Origin: Dillenia suffruticosa
Lineage: Eukaryota > Streptophyta > Magnoliopsida > Dilleniales > Dilleniaceae
Assembly: GCA_033439265.1 (NCBI GenBank)
Contig: JAVTVX010000024.1
Span: 7,733,001-7,797,000 of the forward strand
Reading direction: 5' to 3'
DNA length: 64,000 bases
Shown here piece by piece: positions 10,816-23,399 of the stretch; within the stretch, counting starts at the first letter, position 1; each line of letters opens with the position of its first letter. The position numbers and the translations under genes were made by a program. The notes under the pieces are model-generated. The model saw only the letters and a program-made list of their open reading frames with translations, did not search any database and was not told the origin of the DNA.

Positions 10816-13789
10816 AGCCAGTCATCCTGTTTGAGTTAGAAGAGTCATCATCTGTGGAGTAAACACATCTCCAATAGATTAGTGCCATCCATGAGAACAT
10901 ATTGATATTTTCAGCTGAATGCACATTTCACCCTCCTTCCTCCTTTCGAGACCATGATTTTAACTAAAAGGAAGAGACCAACAATCAGTTTTGATGACGA
11001 TGATTTGATAAGGGTCGACACTAACCGAAACGATCCATTGATCATTACGGCCGGAATAGGACCATTCCTTATCAAAAGAACTTTCGTTAATCAAGGAACA
11101 GATCAAGATCTACTCTTTTGGGATGCTTTCTAGCAAATGGGTATCGTCCAGTCCCACCTTCAACCCTCTGACAGACCTTTAAAGGGATTCGCTAATGAGT
11201 ACATGCTTCCGAAAGATACTATTTCACTTGTTGTAATTGTAGGGATACCTATGTTACCAACAAAACTACTTTCTACGTGGTTAAACTCTTGTTTCTTTAC
11301 AATGCCATCTTAGGCTGTCATAGTTTGGATAGTTTCAAAGCACTACCAAGTGCAAAACACATAAAAATCAAATTCAGGATGCCTCCAGGGTGTCGCAACA
11401 CTTAATGATGACCCCGACCCATCAACCATCCTCGTAGTGGGAGAAGAAGGAGAAATTCTTGCGGTAGACACCACGAAACTCAGAGATAACACTAAACAAT
11501 CGTCTAAACCTTAAGCTGAAGAGGAAGTGATCGAAGTCCCCATCATGAATGTGTTTGGTTAGATAGTTTAAGTTGGCGCCTACCTACCAATATCCCTTTA
11601 GAAAGCAATTGTAGATTACTTTTGGTGACATTTTAAAGTCTTTACATGGTCTCCAAAAGACATGTTAGATGTTCATCCTGCAATTATAGTCCATCAATTG
11701 ACTATAGGTGCAAGTCAGAAGCATGTTAAGCAGAAGAAGAGTGTATTCGCACTAGAATGTTAACACACAGTATAGGAGGAGTCCAAAAACTCCTAGTGGA
11801 AGATTTTTTCGGGAGATGGAATACCCTGTGTATTCAACCAATATGGACATGGTAAAAAAGGCCAATGCAAGTGGAGGATATGTGTAAACTTTACTGAACT
11901 CAAGAAGGCACAACTCCCCAATATCGATAAACTGGTGGACAATTCATTGGGTCACCAACCCCTAAGTTTTATGAATACGTACTCTGGCTATAATAAGATA
12001 AGTATGGCCCCAAGGATGAGGGAAAACTATTTTCATTATAAAATTCGGCACTTACTATTAGAAGGCCATGTTGTTTGGCCTAAAAAATGCTAGAGCGACC
12101 TTTCAGTGGTAGGTCAAAAAGATCTTTAGTGAATAGCTCGGCAGGAATGTGGATGGTTATTTCGACGACATGCTTGTTAAGAGTAGCGATACCAAAGATC
12201 ACGTCATAGATTTGGAAAAAAACATTCCAAATGTTAGAACATTATAACATAAAAACCCAACAAGGTACACTTTTGAAATCATCTCAGGGAAATTTGTAGG
12301 TTTCCTAATTACCAATAAGGGATTGAAGTGAATCCGGAGAAAATACAAGTTAGACTAGACATGGAACTGTCAATGACAGTGAAAGAAATGCAGCACCTCA
12401 CAGGAATGATTGTAGTTCTAAACCGATTCATGTCAAAAGTAGGAGAGAAATGCAAACCCTTCTATGATACTCTAAAGAAGTCTTAGAAATTTGTGTGGAT
12501 GTCAGAGAGCCAAGCGACGTTTAAACAGCTCAAATAATACCTCACTTCACCTTTACTACTTTTCTAACATATTCTTGTTGAGAAACTCTGCTTTTATCTT
12601 TCTATTTTTGACTGAGCACTTTGTTTGTTCTTGAAAAGTAAGAATTCATCACACAAAAGCGAGTGTATTATGTTAGCCGTATATTTCAAGAGTCAGACAC
12701 TAATTACAGACTCACCGAGAAGATAAAATTTGCCTTAGTCATTACTGCCAAACGCCTCCAGCTTTACTTCCAAGCCTACACAATTTTGGTATTAACTAAT
12801 CAATCTTTGAAGTAGATTGTACAGAAGAGGAACATCTCAGGTCGATTATTAAGTGGAATATCGAGTTAGGCGAATTTAATATCGAATATCAACCAAGACT
12901 AACAATCAAAGACCAAACTCTCACTGATTTCGTTCTTGAATGCACACTCCCGACACCCATCGAACAAATCCTTGTCGATGACCGAGAAGAATGCTCATTG
13001 TCCGAGTGGTCACAGGTGTTATTCAATTAAAGGGGAGGGGTGAATAGTTGAATATAGATTTTTGTTTAATCTTTTTGAAAATTTAAAACAAAATGATAAT
13101 AAGTGAAAATTAAACGAAAGAAAACACAGAGAATTTTTATAGTGGTTCCACCAAACTCCGTGTACGTCTACTCCCAGATTCCCCCTGGATTTTCTACTAA
13201 ATGCTAAGATTACAAGTTCAAATTCAACCTTATACAGTATTTTGTCTGAACACCTCAATTCAATCTCTCTCAGAGTGAATTTTGACTTTTCTATACTTAA
13301 GGTAGTGATCCTCACTCTTTGGTCTTAGACACTCGAATTAATTTATGAAATGAATGTCAAGAATTGAGATTTGTTTTCCTCAGGTTTGACAGTATGAGAA
13401 TTAACAGAAACACTTAAAATAGTTTGGAAATTTTCAAAGTGCATAGTGGAGTTTTTATAGTGTATTCAATATCACATTCAATTCTTGTCTCGTCTCGTAA
13501 CCCTATCAATATTTATTGAGATATTAAATCGATCTATTGAGGGGTTGGTGGTGGTTGTTGCATTCGAACGTTGGATATTTAATTTTTACTATTAAAGCTT
13601 CTACAACTGTTTCTCCGTTCGCGCTGAATCTTCATTCTTTTTTTGATACCTCTTTTAAATAAGTCAGTCAAAACCTGTTTGCGTTGCATTTGAATGTTAG
13701 TTTTGATAGAAAAGGAAACATTTTAGAAATCGAAAAAACAAGACATCCGTTAAGTTCAAATTTGTTTCCCAGATCTAATTTCTAATATA

Positions 13790-16460
13790 CGCAGGTCGAC
13801 AACATCAAAGTGGATATTGACCTGAATTTGAAATATTTCTAGTATAATTTTGTTAAAACAGGTCGATAAGTTACTCTTCTAGGTCGACAAGTCACTGTGC
13901 AAAATTCAATAGGTGGATATATGTTTTTGAATTAGTCAATGTATACATGTATTTCAACAAATTTTCAGCATGTCGATGTGCGACGTTTCAGACTCAGAGA
14001 AGAGTAGGTCGACAAGTCATTTTAACGCATCGACATATTCCTATTCAAGCAATAAATTGGTTGACATGTGTAACTAAATTGGTCGATATACATATGTGTG
14101 TCAATAGCAATATGGTCAGGTCGATATGCAACATCTTGGATTCAGTGAATATTAGGTCGACATATTTAATGAGAGCATCAACATGCTTCTATTCACTTTG
14201 AAAATTGGTCGATGTGTGCATCTAAATTGGTTGATGTGTATATTCTTTATCGACAAGAAGAGAGCAGGTTGATATGTGATTCAATGAGTAAACAAGTATC
14301 AGGTCGACAAGTCTTATAGCGTACATCGACATACTACTGTGTAAGTAAGAATTGTTAGATCTGGACAAATTAATTGGTCGATGTATTTTCTACAGGTCGA
14401 CAAGAATTTTAATGTGTCGATGTGTATATTTCACAAACATATATCAACAAGTCGATATATGTCAGTCTTAGGTTGATTGTTACTATTCATTGATTGAATT
14501 TGTCGACGTGTCTGAGTGAATTGGTCAATATGTCTTGGTTAGGTCTACAAGTACACTAACAGATTGAAGTGTGTGTTTCTGATACAAGTGTTATCATGTT
14601 GATGTGTTGAACCAATAGGTTGATGTGTTACTATTCAGAATTTGGTGTGTCGTCAAACAACCAAAAATAAAATTACCTATTTCACTAAAAACAAGTATAG
14701 GGTGAGCAAAGTCGAATCCATAGGAAATAGTGGATTTATTTCTTTTAAGGAATGAAAATATAGGGGTTTAAGAGATGATCTAAATCTAACAAAAATAAAT
14801 AAATCAATGAAAATTAATTAAAACAAAACAAATATATAATGTCAATTAAAAGAGAGAATATCAATGAGAGAAAATCTAACCAAATGAGTTATTTCTATCT
14901 TGATATATTTGATTGATTATCGATACAAAAATTATATAAATATTATGTGAATAAATTGGTTATAGCCGCTAAATACCACGAAACGATCAATCTCTCCTTA
15001 CTTTTTCGGTAATCAAGATACCATCGTTAATTACTTTCCTAATCGAAAAATAACCCAAGAGACTCTCGTTGGATTTAATGTTCCGACAGCATTCCGATCT
15101 AGAGAAACCCAATTCTAATCAGTAAATTCCAACATGGATTTATTTAAATTAGATTATCTAATCTCTTGATATAAATCCTACTGCTTGCGAGACCATAATT
15201 TATGTCAATTACCATTCTATTAAAAACACACAAATCTTGCTATTTTTAAATGGTTGTAGATTATTCTAGGGTTATTAAACATAACGCTTTATTTAACAAT
15301 TCCAAAACAATCATAAATACTAAGTATAGAGATTAAACAAATACCCACAAATATCAAACCAATAAAATCACTTAGATCTCACAATCATTATTTATCAAGA
15401 TTTCAATAATTTTTTGACTAGAAAAATCAATTAAAAACAAAATATGAAAAGAAAACTCACAAAATAATTTTATTGATATCAGAAAGAATGTCAAACTATA
15501 AGAAAAGGATGCTTGTCCCAGCTGTAGCTTTTTTGGAGAAATATGGTTGCTGCCCCCTTGGGGGTGCACCCCGCAAGAGTGTTTAAATAATATGTAACAC
15601 TCCTATATATATAGGAGTGTAACCTTAGAACACTACTAAACAAAATAAAAATAAGATAAAAAGTAAACTTCCTAAAAGATAATACTCTAAGAGATTTATA
15701 TCTTTAAAAATTCATTTTCCTTATCTCCAATTCAATCCCAAATTCTTCTTGAGTGTGCAATTGGGAAAAGAATTTTTTACTGCAGTAAATCTTGTATTGC
15801 CTCTTGAGATCCACGTGCCCACGTGTTAATAAGAGAGTATTGTTATCCAATTTTTCATACTTTGCAAAATTACTCCAATTTAGCTTATTTTTCTTTCTTT
15901 TTAATAATAAGTCGACTCCTAAATTAAATATCACAAAACATAAATATTAGTGTAATATTTATTCAAAAATAATACAAAATCAATCATAAATATTATATAC
16001 ATTTAAGTCCTATCAGAAATAAAATTGGTCGACATGGTGTTTAAAATTGGTCCATATAACACCATTCATGTTGATGTGTTGCAAATTAGGTTGATATGTT
16101 TTTGGAAAACATGTTGATGTGTATGAAGAACAGATTGATGTGTCACTGTTCTTTAGGAATGAAATGGTTTCATGTCGACAAGATTTGTGAAGACATCGAT
16201 GTTCTAGTGTATTCTCTTTTCTGTGTGTCGATATTTGATTTGTGCAGGTCGAAGTGTTTCAATAATTGGTTGATGTATAATTTTAGATTGGTTCACTTGA
16301 CATTTTACAGGTTGATGTGTACTTGTGTGGGTTGAAGTGTTCAGACATATGTTTTTATAAAAGTTTTATGCGTTAAGTCGACATGACTACTATCTCAGGT
16401 CGATGTGTATGTGGATATTGTGAATTGGTTGACACAGAGCTTACAATTGGTGGACTTGCT
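13790..16460. repeat. irregular array of GTCGA(C/T)-centred motifs
   Basis: At least two dozen exact RTCGAY motifs, plus many one-base variants (GTTGAT, GTCAAT), recur every 20-50 bp, usually as aggtcgacaagt, attggtcgatgtgt or catcgacat. The motif is near-palindromic, so both orientations alternate. The array is split by the 1.37-kb insertion at 14641-16012. There is no fixed period and no ORF. Confidence 0.7.
14641..16012. mobile_element. 1.37-kb unclassified insertion splitting the GTCGA array
   Basis: The hexamer tcagaa occurs at 14635-14640 and again at 16013-16018, and GTCGA-array sequence resumes directly after the second copy. That is the layout expected of an insertion with a 6-bp target duplication. 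The segment starts tttggtgtgtcgtcaaac and contains a ggtgagcaaagtcgaatcc stretch. It has no inverted terminal repeats that I can see and no recognisable protein. A 65-codon minus-strand ORF (15569-15372) has no known domain. Confidence 0.5.
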
Positions 16461-18360
16461 ATGCAAGTTGCTGTTTGTTATAGTCAGGGCATGTTTCTAA
16501 ATTTTCTAACTATTTTTCTTATTTTTTAAACATATTTTTCTTTTAATCTTTTATCATCAAAACTCTACTAGGTCAATAACGAGTATGGGTCATCTAACTC
16601 TTTAGGAAGTGGTTTCGAACTAATCCTCATATGACCGGATAATTTCAAAATTGAATACGCCATCTATTTTGACTTCCAAACAATTAATAATCAGATCGAA
16701 TATAAATCTCTTCTGATTGGATTGCGAATCATAGCATCACGTCTTCATCGACGGTCAATTGGTTGTCAAGTAAATCAAAGGAGTCTATAAAACTAAGAAG
16801 CTAACGATGCTAAAGTATTTATCCAAATTATGAGAGGCAGTGGACAAATTCAACAATGTCGATATACAGCAGATCCCTCAATCAGAGAACGCATAAGCTG
16901 ACACTTCTCAAAATTAGCTAGTTTTGACTTAGTTGTAACTAGCCGAACAGTCTATATACAGAGGTTGTTATATCCAAGCGTCAATGAGTTTGAGCATATC
17001 CTATCGACAAATAGTTCACCAAGTTGGAAGAACCACATAGAGTCTTTTTGGAAATGTAAACAACTACAAACTCGCCTTCTGAGACCACTAAGTTGAGATG
17101 TAAGGCTGCCCACTATGCCATTATCAATGGAGGCCTTTACAAAAAATCATTTATCTATCCGTTTCTAAAATGCTTGATGCCCGAGGAAGGAAATTACGTA
17201 CTCAAATAAATCCATGAATAAATATGTGACAATCACTTAGATGCTCAAAATTTGGCAAACAAAACTCTTCGATAAAGATATTCTTGGCCCACCATGAAGA
17301 TCGATGTGGATAATTACATCAAAAGATGTGATAAGTGCCAATGCTTCTTGTTAGCACCACATCAGCCCTCCATCGAACTCTGCTCGATAGTAAGCCCATG
17401 ACCATTTTCACAATGAGAAATAGACATCCTTGGGCCGTTCTTTCTAAGTACTGGACAACAAAAGTTCATAAATCATGAGTATCGACTATTTTACCAAGTG
17501 GGTAGAAACCAAACTATTGGTCCAGATCACCATCGGAAAGATGCAAAATTTCATATGGACGTCCATCATCACCAGATTCGGTGTGCCCACGTTCTAATTT
17601 CTAACAACGACAAATAATTCAAGAATAAAAGTTTCCAAAACTTCTACAACAGGAGATTAGAAATCCAACGTCATTTCACATTCGTTGCATACTCGTAATC
17701 TAACGTCCTTATCGAGGTAACAAATCGAACAATCCTATAAAGACTAAGGCTACATTGGATGAAGTTAAAGGACGCCGACTAGATGAGCTCTATAGCATTC
17801 TCTGTGCCTACCGAATGACGTCCCAAAAGGCAATGGGAGAAATGTCGTTCGGTCAAACTTATAGTTATGAAATAGTGATACTAGCAGAAATTGACATTCA
17901 TTCACTTCGAGTAGATTAATATGAGCACGAACAAAATGAGCTGACACTACATGAATGGTTAGAGCTACTACCAGAACTATCAGAAATTGCATCTGCTCGG
18001 GTGGCTGATTATTAGCAACAAAGGGTTAGATATTACAACACACAGGTGAAAAATAAAGTGTTCAAACCGAAAGTTTGGTTCTTCATAGAGTAGAAGCTAC
18101 TGGACAACCATAGCAAGGAGGTAAACCAACACCTAACTGGGAAGGTTCATATCAAATACGCTTGGTGGTGCACCCAGGGATGGATCAACTCAACTATCTG
18201 GATAGTTCAATACGCCGAGAATGTGGAACTCAAAGAACCTACATATCTATCACCAGTAATCTCTATCATCAGTAATTCGTTAGTCTTGATATTTACTCTC
18301 TTTCTCTTTGTTTATCCATATGGGGTACTATTTCTTTCATGTGTTACTCTCAATTGAACA

Positions 18361-18690
18361 AATGTGCTGTCAATAAGAGATATATCTCCTAGATGAGTGG
18401 CCATGACCAAATCCTCCAATCATATGAATGTGCCCTTAATAAGAGATGAATCTCCCTGATGGATAGACATGACCTAACTCTCTAATCGAATGAACATGCC
18501 ATCAACAAGAGATATATCTCTTTAACAGATAGGTACGGCTAAATCCTCCAATCGAACGAATGTGCCATCAATAAGAGATATCTCACCTCGACGAGTAGGC
18601 ATGGTCCAACGCTCCAAACTAATGTACATACCATCAATGAGGGAAATAAACCTGCTTTAGTAGGCACGATCCACTCTTTTGGTTGAACTC
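18361..18690 (+). repeat. 66-bp minisatellite, five units, in the gypsy 3' region
   Basis: Five diverged units begin at 18361, 18427, 18493, 18559 and about 18625, a constant 66-bp step. Each has a core like gccatcaataagagatat and a ccatgacc/tccaatcga block. They lie between the integrase remnant and the LTR-like stretch, where several plant gypsy lineages are known to carry tandem repeats. Confidence 0.85.
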
Positions 18691-18924
18691 AACAGAACGA
18701 ATCAAAAGGTAATGACGAACTACATCCAGCGATAGGCGAGCCTATCAACCAGTGGTCACCTCATCAATCAAGTTACTTACGTAATAGTTTAATCCTCATG
18801 GCTCACAATAATAGACTATAAGCAGATAAGGTGATTCCCCCCTCCCCAACCAAGACAAGACTAACAAGTAAGTAACATAACTTTTTTTTTTTTATAATAT
18901 CAAATGCATATTTGAAGTATGTAG

Positions 18925-19122
18925 TTAAGTAGAAGGAAATGGAAAGTCTACATATTCATAAGTTAGGCTAGATTGTACCAAAATTGAAAACACAAGAGGA
19001 TAAGCCGATGAGTATCTTCGTTTTCGTAAACGAGCCAACTCCCTAAGCCCCAATGTCTTCACTTCGATAAAGTACCCGATGCCTTCTTGGATTGATTCGC
19101 AGTTGAACTCTACGAATGCCAC
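18925..19122 (-). CDS. antisense ORF in the gypsy 3' region, unknown function (fossil part)
   Basis: A 65-codon frame lies opposite to the element's coding strand. It contains FVEFNCESIQEGIGYFIE and reads like protein rather than random AT-rich sequence. Weaker protein-like reading continues upstream on the minus strand toward 19440. Some Tat-lineage gypsy elements are known to carry an extra antisense ORF at this place; whether this is one is inference. I do not recognise a family. Confidence 0.3.
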   Translation of the reverse strand: MAFVEFNCESIQEGIGYFIEVKTLGLRELARLRKRRYSSAYPLVFSILVQSSLTYEYVDFPFPST

Positions 19123-19806
19123 AGCCCTTGCCTAGCACCCAGTAAAATACTAAAACTAGAAAATCAACTTGATACAAAACAGAAGCTGGAAAGGACTTTG
19201 TAGCCCATTGAATTAATCTGTAGCCTTGATGACGAAAGAGCGTAAAAGCAATAATGAGCTACAGGGAGCCCAATTAGAACACTCTAGAACAATACCATCA
19301 TAACAGCAGATTATGACTTCCTACCAGCATGACGAGACTTTGTACTCGTGGTTCTTTCACTGACGGGACCATGTATCCACTGCATTTGATGTTGTTACTC
19401 TTTCGGAAGCCAAACCTTCAGAAAAGAAAAGACCCTCTCAGTCTTGAATCCTCGTGGAGGTGGTAACCTTTCCTCACAAATGACCTCTCACAACCTAAGC
19501 TCCCCACTATCATGTGTATATACATAGCCCGAACATGAAAACAGTATCGCCAAAACCCCTGAAAGTCAGAAAGACATTATGCATTTAATTATCACACCTC
19601 ATCGTTAATGCTTCCCATTACATTCCTTCCGCTTGCCTGTGTGTCTTTTTTAACTTCTCTCATTACTGTTACATTTACTTATAACCCTAATCCCAAGGGA
19701 TGACATTGGTTCTGTTGCATTTAATTAGTGTCTTTCCGAATTGTATTTATTTGAAACTACTCTTGAATTCCTTCCTCTAGAATGACACCAGGAGTGGGGG
19801 ACAAGT

Positions 19807-20440
19807 AATGGAATATGGCCTAAAGGTCCATTATCATAGAAGCCCATGATCTAAATGGAGTGAATCTCCCAATCGGATGAACGCGGTCTACTCTTGACAC
19901 TCATCGACCAGATTCTACTCGGTAGAAGACTGATTGGCCTTAAAACCTCTTTAGTATTCGGTATTTGGTCAATCTAGGGTTATATTCGACTTTTCTTAAA
20001 TTACGAAACTGACAACTTGTAATTAGTAAAGAGACTCTGAATTCTAATTGATAAGAAAATGAATCCCTTAACATTTAGGACTTTTCTAACCAAATGATTC
20101 TAAATCTTTTGAAAATCTTTCGCTAAGAATTCTATGATCTCGGGACACTTCGATATAGAAACTAAAGTTTCAATGTTCCATACGCATACGAGACTCACGG
20201 AAGAAACCTATATATACCCATTATGAGGTCACCGACGAGGGACACTCTCTCAAGTCACACACAGCACACAAAGGTAACAAAATCTCTCTTTCAGTCTGTT
20301 TTTCCTTTCGAAAACTGCTCTCTAACTTGAGAATCAGATTCTCCCCGACAAACCACCTTTAGGCAGTGTTTTGCAGGTCTCATCGATTAGGGTTGTTTGA
20401 TGGTCAATTATCTTGTTTGAGTTAACAAAACCATCATCTG
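19807..20440 (+). mobile_element. LTR-like stretch of the gypsy remnant (fossil)
   Basis: It follows a purine-rich tract (ggagtgggggacaag) that looks like a polypurine tract. It contains a TATA-like ctatatatac at about 20211 and ends in sequence resembling the LTR end at 10824. The following bases (20411-20458) also resemble the primer-site junction at 10824-10870, so a partial second copy may be fused here. Boundaries are approximate. Confidence 0.45.
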
Positions 20441-20479
20441 TGGAGTACAACCTATCCCCAACACTACCCATCCAAATTC

Positions 20480-22408
20480 ACACTTGACATTGTTAGATGG
20501 CTAGATGCAAATTGTTGTATATATCAATATATAAATTTTGGAAAGTAATTTTCTTACCGATTTTAAATTAAACCCTTCTTTCTTTCCCTCTTTCTATAAA
20601 CGAGTGAAAGGAAATAATCATTATACGAGCTCTCTTATGTATTATTAATTAAATATTAAAATAGAGAATTTTTATATTTATATATTATGTATTAAATATA
20701 AAAGTAAGATTTAAAATCTCACTTAAATACTAAATAATATCATAAAAAACGAAGGTGAATTCGATAGAATAGATTTGGATCAGACCAAATGACACAAATT
20801 TTAATTAATTCTAATATCAAATTAAAAAAAATGACTCTTATCAAAATTAAAAATTTTCATGATTATATATTATGCTTGAATATTGAATTAATTAATATAA
20901 AATTTAACAAGTGTAATTTAGAATTCTCCACTATAAAATAATTAGTTTGAGTGATTTCATAATCACACTACTATCACAATTACTATCTCCTAGGGGTTAG
21001 CCTGATTCACAAAATATTAATATAAACAGGTTTGAAGCTATGTCTGTACAGGTGTGGAACATCGATATTGTTTGTTGTTAACTACATGTTTGCGATTGAT
21101 GATTCGTGATTTTAACGAATGTCCCTCGACTTCTCACCAAAAAAAAAAAGAAAATTAACAAATTGGTTAAATTTTCATAAGGTTATAATTTGGATACGAA
21201 AAATGGAAATGAGTTTATTCGATTTATAAAGTATCTGATTCGATAATTGACTTAATAAATTAAATTTAAGAATGAAATAGGTGATACATAAGTCAAACTT
21301 TTTAAACCCATATAAAATATTAGCTAAAATTGAATTAAAAGGTGTTAAACCAATTTGGTTCATGTATATATATATATTATAGTTTATAATATATAACACA
21401 TGTAAAAAATAAAATAAAATAAAATAGGCGGACTTATTAATTAATTAGATTCATTTTATTTTAGAAGTTTTTCTCTGTGATATTAAACATACTTTATAAA
21501 TGTTATTCACGACTATACTTACTTTCGGATACTCGATATTTATTTTTGTTATACTTTATATTAAAATTTGTAATTGCATTTGAAATTTTATTAATTTCTT
21601 AATTTGAATATTTGATTTAGAAATTTAATCAAATTCATATATATAAACTCATGAGTCAAATTGAGTCAGCTTAGGAATTTAGTGTGAATAAGGAAAGGGC
21701 TCCTTTTCACTTGCGCTTCTCAAGCACCAACTTCCTTCAAATTCCGGTTTGGATGGATTTGAAATAATATGGGCATATGCAATATAAAAAAATATTGTAT
21801 TTGTTTGACGGGTGGGATAAAATTTAAAATTGTGTCTGTCAAAAAAAAAATTAATTAATTAAATTTTTTTATTTTCTTTTTGAGAAAATTTAAAAGCAAA
21901 AATAAAGATAGAAAATGACCTATCATGCCATTGCAGATGTCTCGTCACTGATATCTCATATTTTAAACCAAATACTTTTGTCAACCTGAGTTGGGGTGAA
22001 CTATTTTCTTTTCTTTAAAGCATGGTGCATATTGGAAGGTTTTTAATCAAAATGTCAAACTCTCCTCTTCTGGAAACCTTTGACATTTGTTAATCTGGGT
22101 TATGTTAGCACGAACTCTGATTTAGTCTGATTAAACATTGAGCCACCAAGGAAAACAATCCATAATTTTTTTTTTAGTTTTTATCACCGATATCCAGACT
22201 TTATTTCATTAATCCAATTCGAGTATTATGACATCCAATTTTAGAGATTGATTTATTTAAATTCTTTTAATCATTTTTAGAGTTTGAATTCGAAAACTCT
22301 GATTAAAAAAGCAGAATGTACGATTACTCAACTCAAACGAGTTTAATGAAAGACAATCTATGATGTTACGGTCATAATTTTTTATCTGCTTTTTAATAGA
22401 TATGCATT
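20480..22408. other. AT-rich gene-free spacer
   Basis: Roughly 1.9 kb, dominated by A/T runs with short open frames only. No element ends or domains are seen. A cytosine-poor stretch near 21200-21420 includes a short TA run. Confidence 0.5.
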
Positions 22409-22880
22409 TGTTGGTTATTTATGCCCATTATGGGCATTTGGGTAATTAAGGAATGGGGTAACTCCCATCCTTAATTACCATTAACCATCATTTTGGTAAC
22501 CCCCACCAATTAAGTGAATTGGTTTTACCTTCCTTCTGAGAGAAGGCAACAATAGAGAAGGTAATCTCTCTTTCCTTGGAAGTAGACAGCAGCCATGGGA
22601 GATGGCTAGGGTTTCAACATGCTCTAGAGAGAGAATACAGAGAGGGATGGAGATTTTCGAGTAGGAAAATCTCCCATCGTCAGACGATTCACCGGACTCG
22701 AGGCTTGAGGCGTCGTGGATTTGAGGTGGTGGTTCGATTGCATGATCACCATCCGACCGTGCAATCCGTTCGAGGGACATCGCGACACGGTGAATTTTGG
22801 AGACCGCCCTATCGAGGTAATTATCCCGAAAATTCCGATCTATTTAATTCACGCTTCCGCATGCGCGATTAAATCCAACA
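22409..22880 (+). repeat. 5' LTR of the copia element
   Basis: Starts TGTTGGTTATTTATGCCCAT and ends at CCAACA directly before the primer-binding site at 22882. It is about 98% identical by eye to the 3' copy. Confidence 0.9.
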
Positions 22881-23399
22881 TTGGTATCAGAGCAGTGGTT
22901 GGATTTAATTTAATAATTTTCGGAATTATTTTTGGGGTTTTTAAAATTTTGGGATCCGGATCACGGATGAGTTTCGTGAATCCGAGAACACTGCAAGAAT
23001 ACCTATGGCCCAGGGATTACAAATATATTTTTTATTTAATTTTCCGAGCATGTTTGGGCCATGAAAAGTCCGGTCGAAATTTGCGACCCTACGGACATAA
23101 AACCCTTAGATCTGTGGCTTTAGAGGGCGGATCGATGCATGAAAATGATATAAATGAGTTCCTTGCATCTAGATCTACGGTTTTATATATTTTATTGTGT
23201 GATTTGGGTGCCGGAAACTGGGATTTCCAAATGGCCGCGGAGGGCCGCGACTGGGGTGGTTGAGTCCCACCATTTTTTGGCTTGAATCCTCCTAAAATCG
23301 AGTGTAGGATGTTTGGAGGATGCCCACAAATTTTTTCCAGTCGAAAAATGCAAGAAAAAACAGCTGGAATTGAGTTTTCCAGAAAACGGGTCGAAAAAC

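Larger units (their letters stand above)
13011..16575. mobile_element. insertion inside the gypsy RNase H region, carrying a GTCGA-motif array
   Basis: Comparison with the intact-order copy near 10300 shows that foreign DNA separates the RNase H halves here. It starts near a ggggaggggtgaatag sequence and ends near tttatcatcaaaact. Both end types occur in repeated plant elements as far as I recall, but I cannot name the class. Inside are a block at 13100-13200 that also occurs at 55400-55500, a long array of GTCGA motifs (13790-14640 and 16020-16460), and a second nested insertion (14641-16012). No coding domain is recognisable. The boundaries are accurate to perhaps 20 bp. Confidence 0.55.
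10816..20460 (+). mobile_element. Ty3/gypsy element remnant, possibly Tat-like, with nested insertions (fossil)
   Basis: Parts visible in order: LTR end and primer-binding-like site (10824-10865), protease region (about 10990-11400), RT (about 11850-12400, with FDDMLVKS), RNase H (starting about 12880, interrupted by the insertion 13011-16575 and resuming at about 16585), integrase (about 17080-17960), a tandem-repeat tail, an antisense ORF, and an LTR-like stretch from about 19807. No gag was recognised between the primer site and the protease. The element is broken in many places and old. Tat lineage is an inference from the long 3' segment between integrase and LTR and from the LTR-end motif; it is not proven. 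Confidence 0.7.

Noticed and set aside
20480-22400. Possible solo LTR in the spacer
   Set aside because: No TG...CA ends, primer site or duplications were found.
22576-23263. Open frames across the copia LTR and leader (for example 22576-22872, 22715-23263 and the matching 29052-29369)
   Set aside because: They arise inside the LTRs and are repeated in both LTR copies, so they are by-products of LTR sequence, not genes.
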